Shown here one piece after another: positions 18,747-24,335 of a stretch of 24,335 nucleotides of DNA (positions within the stretch are counted from its first letter, which is position 1; every line of letters starts with the position of its first letter). Position numbers and translations under genes: made by a program. Below the pieces are notes generated by a model that made no database searches, was not told where the DNA came from, and was given only the letters and a program-made list of their open reading frames with translations. The stretch comes from Purshia tridentata (Eukaryota; Streptophyta; Magnoliopsida; Rosales; Rosaceae): contig QANT01007826.1 of assembly GCA_003254885.1 (NCBI GenBank), positions 1 to 24,335 on the forward strand, written 5' to 3'.

Positions 18747-19110
18747 CTATAAGTTTTTCATTCCAACCTATAGATGATTTTGAAGGAGCTGTGTTAATGT
18801 CAGTCGCCTTTATATTTCAAGATGTAAGATAAGTCTCACATTAGTGTATGGTTCAAAGTCTTCACATATCACTCATATGTTGCATAATGATTACTAGTAC
18901 ATTACATGACCTTATAAATTGTACATAGTAATATATCTCATCATCAGTCTTATGCTAAGAGTTTTGCTTCCGTCAGTCATTCGCGTACATCTGGAAAATT
19001 CTTAATTTTACATACGTACACGGTACATCTAAGCGATTCTTAATTATGAATTGGCATACAAGCAACAACTAACACTTGGCTTATATGCATGGCTTATGTA
19101 CATGGGAGAC

Positions 19111-19320
19111 ATTTTGAAAGAAATTCCACGTTGAAAATATGAGGGTCTTGCTAATGGTTTATAAGTTCTCCTATTTCCAATTGGTTTTAGAATAAATATC
19201 TAGATTCCTTCATAGTATCAAAACAAGTTATCCATGTAATGCGCTCAAATGCCCACACGTGCTTCCACGTCTAACATTTGCCACATGTCTTATATATGGT
19301 TAATATCGGTTAACAATTTA
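19111..19320 (+). mobile_element. probable relic of a Copia/TRIM-type LTR and primer binding site
   Basis: AAATTCCACGTTG..., TTTATAAG, CCAATTGGTTTTAG, then CATAGTATCAAAAC at 19211-19224 recalls the common plant TRIM/Copia layout: a short LTR ending just before a TGGTATCAGAGC-type tRNA-Met primer site, here degenerate. No second LTR is seen. The call is from remembered pattern only. Confidence 0.4.
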
Positions 19321-22300
19321 AATGCATATATTTATTGCTTTTAATATCAATCTCTTATTCCTATTCACACTTTATTCTCATATTATACTTCTTTTAATCG
19401 TGCCGTGCTCATGTTGGCCCAATCTATTTGACACCTACAATTAGAGCCGTTAATGTATGATAGCACATGATTCACACTACAGGTGATGATTTAAACAAGG
19501 ATTTTGTTACTTTGGTCCAAAAAAAAAACAACAAGGACTTTGTTGGCTTTTGTTGCAAGTTCAAAAAGGTACAATGGTACTGGCCGGGGTGTAATTATTG
19601 CAGAAAACAAGTTTTGTTTTGATAAATTGATGATGGGATGGCACAGTTTTGTAAAGCAATGGGAGGTCGGGGCCTGAAAGTGATGATACATATGAGCAAA
19701 AATCTCCAAACACGTGAACGGATATGGAGGTATAAATAAAAAATGATGAAGAGATCGAAGTAGGACTGAATGTTACACCACAACAAACAGTATATCTCCT
19801 GTTGTTTTAGCTCTTGATTGATGAATGTCACAGTACTGTATATTCAGATTCAGGCCTCGTACACCACATAATAATTTGTCATGCTTCGATCGCCTAAAGT
19901 TTTTGGGCTACATATGTACTTATTTACTGTGTTTTTCCCCTGTCATGCATATATATATGTGCGTGACCAAACAGTAAGTAGCTTTTTTCTTTTCTTTACC
20001 AAAATCGATCCTTGTACGTTTCATGTTGTGTTACACGAATTGGGTAAAATATATGCATATCAAATCAAATGTACATTTGAGTACTATAAGAAACTATCAC
20101 TAACATGGCAGCCATGAATCAAATCACTCATCGTCCAAAACAAATCACATCACTTGGATGTACTCCAGTTTGAGCTCTCATGCATGAATGAATGCAACAA
20201 AGTATCTGTATTTTCATGTGTTTAGAAATTGAAATTAAATTGTTTTAGTTAGTATGACATGTTATATTCATATTATCAATGGAACTACACAAGTAAGACC
20301 AATCTTAATTGGGAAAGACAATTAAAATAACCGTTTTAGACACACTAAAATTGTTTAGTGACTCACATTGGGAGCCACGACATTTAAGGCCGATTATATA
20401 TGCATATCAAATAAATAATTTGATAACATAATATATTAAACTGTTTAATAAGAGAAATTAACTACTCTTGTTTTGATCTTGCATGATTCTTAAATTATGG
20501 TATTATAGTACATCGATAAGCAATGCAAAAAGATAGTAAGTATGCAGTGTGTGCTGTCCACATAATTATATGGAGGTGTGCAAGTGCACCACCACAATTT
20601 CCAGGAACAATGTTTGTGAGGAAACAAAGAACACAATGCACATTAAACACAAATTACACATAATCCTATGAAGTCAAAACCTTGATACTTGGCGTCCATG
20701 AATATCATACAGACTACTACATAATATATAAGTACATATGTAGTGTAAGTCCGTTGTTGTTACGGCGGAGACCTACCACCTGCTTTAAATTTCCATACTT
20801 GGCCTCCACCCACAATGTCGCTGACATTCCCCCACGTGTCCAAGTCCCTTCCTTCATCAAAATTAAAAACACCGCCCCTCACATTCGCTATTTTTAAATT
20901 GCTTTAACTTTGTTTTTTGCTTATGTAATTGGGAAGCTTCGTGCTCCTCTTAACTAGCCGCTTGCCCAGTTTCGATTTTCGAATGAACAAGTCAAAAGCA
21001 GCTTAAGATTTTCATGCTATATGCATCATTATTCTACAAATTAAACTATATTATATATAATTCTCACCTAAGCTTATCATAGGAATTTGAGAAACATAAC
21101 TCCTTTTCTCTTCTTTTTGTTTTTTTTGCAATTATCAATTTAACTCTTTTAAATGTTATATTATCATACTATAATCATAATGGTAGATCATGTAATATAT
21201 TATCTTGTAATAAGAAATCATTTACATATATAAGAATGAATATTTTGTAATAAAAAAAGAGCAATGAATATTTTTTATAGGAAAATACTTAATTTTCTAT
21301 ACAATTTATGGTTTAAAATGTGGTTTATCAGTATAACATGTTAGATTATATTTAGTGAGAAAAAAAATTTTCATATTTGCTCACTACAAATTAAGGGAAT
21401 CTATAAACGACAAGACATTGGTGTCCACGCGCCCAAATGGAGAAAATCGTTGGGCTCCATAAGTAAAAGCCATTGCTCGTCGCTTATTTAGAAGAACTTT
21501 GAGAATGAAGATTGAGAAAATATATAATATGTGTAAGTGAAGTAAAAGCCAAATTAATAAGCGTAGTTTAGGCTGGTAATTTGGGGTTTCCAAAGATGAA
21601 GTTGTAAGCTTTATCGTGATAATTAAAATAATGTAATTAATAAAAGTGGTATTTAGTGAAACATCTGTTTCACTTGTCCTCATTCAAATGCGTAAGAGAT
21701 GAGAGATTCTTTTCCACTTTACCCACCTCCCTTTTCCTCTTTTTTCTAATTCTTTCTTTTTTAAGAAAATTTAAATAAAAAGTACCTAAATTTATTAATT
21801 AATTCTCAAAGATAAATAAACAAAAACATGCATGATATTTAGTTGGGGGAATAAATGAACGTACATGATCATGTTGTTGCTTGAAATCCCTCCCACGTGG
21901 CCCAAGCATAGTAAAGTTGTCTCCTTGTATATTCCAATATATATTCCACCTACTCTTAAATCCCTTTTGTTTGTGATTCAAATTTTGAAACACAACACCC
22001 TCTATTCTATATTCCTCCTAACTTGTAAGACAATTTGGTCACACTTATACACCCACTTCATCACACACCCATACCCCACCATATCACACACGCTACCTTG
22101 GCATGCACCAACCAAAGGTCTATAAGTAAACATTATCATAATATATTAATCATTGCATTTTAAATTCAAAAAACACATTGCTTTTCCTCTCTGGCCAGCT
22201 TGTTCTCTCTCCCTAATAATTACATAAAAGGAAATAAAGGTGATGGTACTTGTTGTTTACTAAAATAATGAGGAAGAAGGACCTAGCCAACTTGCCAAAT

Positions 22301-23194
22301 TGATAGATGGGGTACGTAGGGCCTTAATATTTGTCCTTAATTTTCTAACTTATTAAGGAGTCAAGGACACAAGTTGCAATTAATTGTAACTTGTCTACAT
22401 GAAACTTGACCAAGATATCAATCTGCTCGAACAAAACAATTTTTCCTTTTTCGCCGTGTAGGCGGGTACTGTTCTTGACAATTGGTTGCAGTGGTACATA
22501 TATTATATATATATGCAACATATTCTAAGCAGATCGAGTATCCATATATATATATATATAGAATTATAGATATACCACCTGATTAAACTAGCTAACTCTT
22601 AATTTCGTGACCATATATATGATACAAGTGAAGTGATCACTGATGTTAAATTAATGATTTTCACTGCAAATGAACTAAACTCTAATATTAATTTCATGGA
22701 AACCATTAATTATAATTTCATGCATCACAAGGTTCCAAAGATGTTCTGACAGCACTGATGACGTTTTGATCTTTTTCTTCTTTTCTAGCTGTTCTTTTAG
22801 TTTGGAGAAAATTATTTAATTATAAACTTAATTATTTCTGGGATGCATAAGATTAACTATAGGTAGCTAGATTGGAGTTTCATAATAACATGCATGCAGC
22901 TATATATGGAAATATCAAGTACACTAGTTTCAGGGTATACGCATGTGCAAAGTAGCCCCTCCAATTAATTGTTTCCAAAAATGGGAAGTAGGTAGAGTTG
23001 CTAATTTCTCTCACAAATACAAACCACAATATATAAGGCACAAGTAGCTAGTTATAGCTACCTAGCTAGCACTAGTACTTGTTTCAAACACAACTCTGAA
23101 TGTACATTAAGATAGGTTTGAGCTATATACCTACGCTATATAAAGTTTGCAGTAGTACTACTACTACTACTAGCAGTCTATAATTCTCTTGGTA
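19321..23194. other. long AT-rich intergenic stretch, no supported gene
   Basis: I see only short frames without recognisable domains, TA-rich microsatellites (22500-22560) and trinucleotide CTA/TAG runs near 23150-23172. A promoter-like pattern (TATA-like TATAAGTA at about 22120, pyrimidine-rich leader near 22180-22215) is not followed by a credible coding region. Confidence 0.45.
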
Positions 23195-23790
23195 GCCAAG
23201 AGTTGCAGATGATGATTTCCCTCGGAAATTCAAAACATATATAATTACTTGTTTACTACTTAATTTTAATATATTGAAGTTAATAATTTAAAAGTAGTAG
23301 TAGTGATCGAGGGTGACTTGTGTTCTTTTAACGTTGTAATTGAATTGGATATGATCATTTGGGAACTTGATTAGACTTTGGTGTGACCCAACTCGATGAC
23401 TTTGAATAGTTTAAAGTTAATTAAGTACTCGATCCCTGGCTGTTGAAGAATGTGAAAGTATACTACTACTAAATGCATGCATATTAAGTATATATATATA
23501 TATATATATCAAACTTCAACTGCATGTGCCAAGAATGTCGTGGCCATGCAGAGTTTGGTCATTTCCCTCAGAAATTCAAACCCCAATTACTTTTTTATAC
23601 AAACCCTAAGTAAAAAAATTAATGAATGAGGTGACTTGTGTTCTTTGAATTAATAACGTTACGAATTAGATTAAAATATTGGCAAGCTGAGGTAGAGTGA
23701 ATGTGATTGTGAAGTGGGCACGATACAATTGGATGATACATCATTTCGGATTAGACTTTGGTGGCACAACTGAACCACTTTTCTCTACTC
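23195..23790. repeat. old diverged tandem duplication
   Basis: Three blocks recur in the same order: ATTTCCCTC(G/A)GAAATTCAAA at 23215 and 23561, GTGACTTGTGTTCTTT at 23313 and 23631, and GATTAGACTTTGGTG at 23369 and 23749. Offsets vary from 318 to 380 bp because of later insertions and deletions, so the event is old. No gene is seen within. Confidence 0.75.
23489..23509. repeat. (TA)n microsatellite
   Basis: About ten TA units lying between the two halves of the tandem duplication. Confidence 0.9.
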
Positions 23791-24239
23791 TAATAATTCT
23801 TGACAGGAACCGTTGCAAAGTTAAGAAAAATTAAATTCTATTTTTTTAACTCATGATTCGATCTATATATTCGATCTCTACATTAGATCTATAAATTTGT
23901 GGGTATGTATTTTAATTGTTGACCACAGAATTGAATCAGAGACTCATATGTATATGAATTATGATGATGGAGTACTCTGCAGGAGTCGCACATGGTTGTT
24001 GGGACACTTTGTCTCAATATATGACTTCATCTATCACAATGGCCCCGCCATTGACAAACTAATTAAAGTTCTTGGTTCTGCTGATACTTAATTCCCCATT
24101 TGTCATCACATGCATGTTTGTTCTACCATACCTTTCTAGAATTGATCATATATCTGAAAAAAGAAAAAATATAAAGAAATTAAAGTGACTTTCAACACAT
24201 GAACTTTATATATATATATATGATGTAACTTGAGTTAAC

Positions 24240-24335
24240 AGGAAGGATCCATTGTGGGATTCCCACAAATTAGAAGTTTGTGGAATCCCCTTTGTGGGGT
24301 CCACACGAGGTGTTTTGTATCGATCCGAACCGTTC
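24240..24335. repeat. start of a hairpin-bearing repeat cut by the window end
   Basis: GGGATTCCCACAAA (24256-24269) and TTTGTGGAATCCC (24277-24289) form a hairpin with one bulged base and a seven-base loop. Another GTGGGGTCC-type block follows, then TATCGATCCGAACCGTTC. The base composition differs sharply from the AT-rich sequence before it. It looks like the terminal part of a dispersed plant repeat, but the family is not identified. Confidence 0.5.

Noticed and set aside
21865..22125. An 86-residue plus-strand frame after a promoter-like region
   Set aside because: Low-complexity hydrophobic composition, no domain, poor start context, and no supporting splice sites.
23190..23560. GCCAAGA motifs resembling part of plant microRNA miR169
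   Set aside because: The match is short, the rest of the mature sequence disagrees, and no complementary arm for a hairpin was found nearby.
23897..24091. A 64-residue plus-strand frame
   Set aside because: It could be an exon of something, but I see no family resemblance and no clear splice or promoter signals around it.

Overview
The window is nuclear DNA from a flowering plant, most likely a eudicot. The evidence is an intact Ty3/gypsy retrotransposon of the Tat lineage, a seven-exon Sec14-like gene with short GT-AG introns, and AT-rich intergenic DNA full of microsatellites and small transposon relics. The species cannot be named from sequence alone. Three single n bases (1602, 2843, 11344) mark assembly joins, and at least two of them explain apparent damage.

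Positions 1-1601 hold part of a second retrotransposon copy on the minus strand: a gag-protease frame that stays open across the whole stretch and is cut by the window edge and by an n. Positions 1603-1751 are unrelated sequence, probably the flank of the next element.

Positions 1752-12596 are one LTR retrotransposon on the minus strand. Its parts, in transcription order, are: 5' LTR (12024-12596), primer binding site, gag-protease, a UAG stop followed by CAA UUA, pol (reverse transcriptase, degenerate RNase H, second archaeal-type RNase H, integrase), a tandem-repeat-rich 3' region, polypurine tract and 3' LTR (1752-2273). Between pol and the 3' LTR lie two genes on the opposite strand. The first (2634-4864) has one intron, a domain resembling the plant 'putative gypsy type transposon' family (PF04195) and a coiled coil. 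The second (5185-5745) is small and has its own TATA box and poly(A) signal. The element therefore encodes convergent transcripts that overlap for several kilobases.

Positions 12668-14460 are AT-rich spacer. Positions 14461-17828 (minus) encode a complete Sec14-like CRAL-TRIO lipid-transfer protein of 427 residues in seven exons, with a TATA box at 18063-18070. From 18071 to the end I see no convincing gene. That stretch holds a foldback MITE-like element (18499-18746), a probable TRIM/Copia relic near 19111-19320, an old tandem duplication (about 23195-23790), microsatellites, and the start of a hairpin-bearing repeat at the window end.

The most interesting features are the tobamovirus-type stop-codon readthrough context between gag-pro and pol, and the spliced, promoter-bearing antisense gene pair carried by the element.
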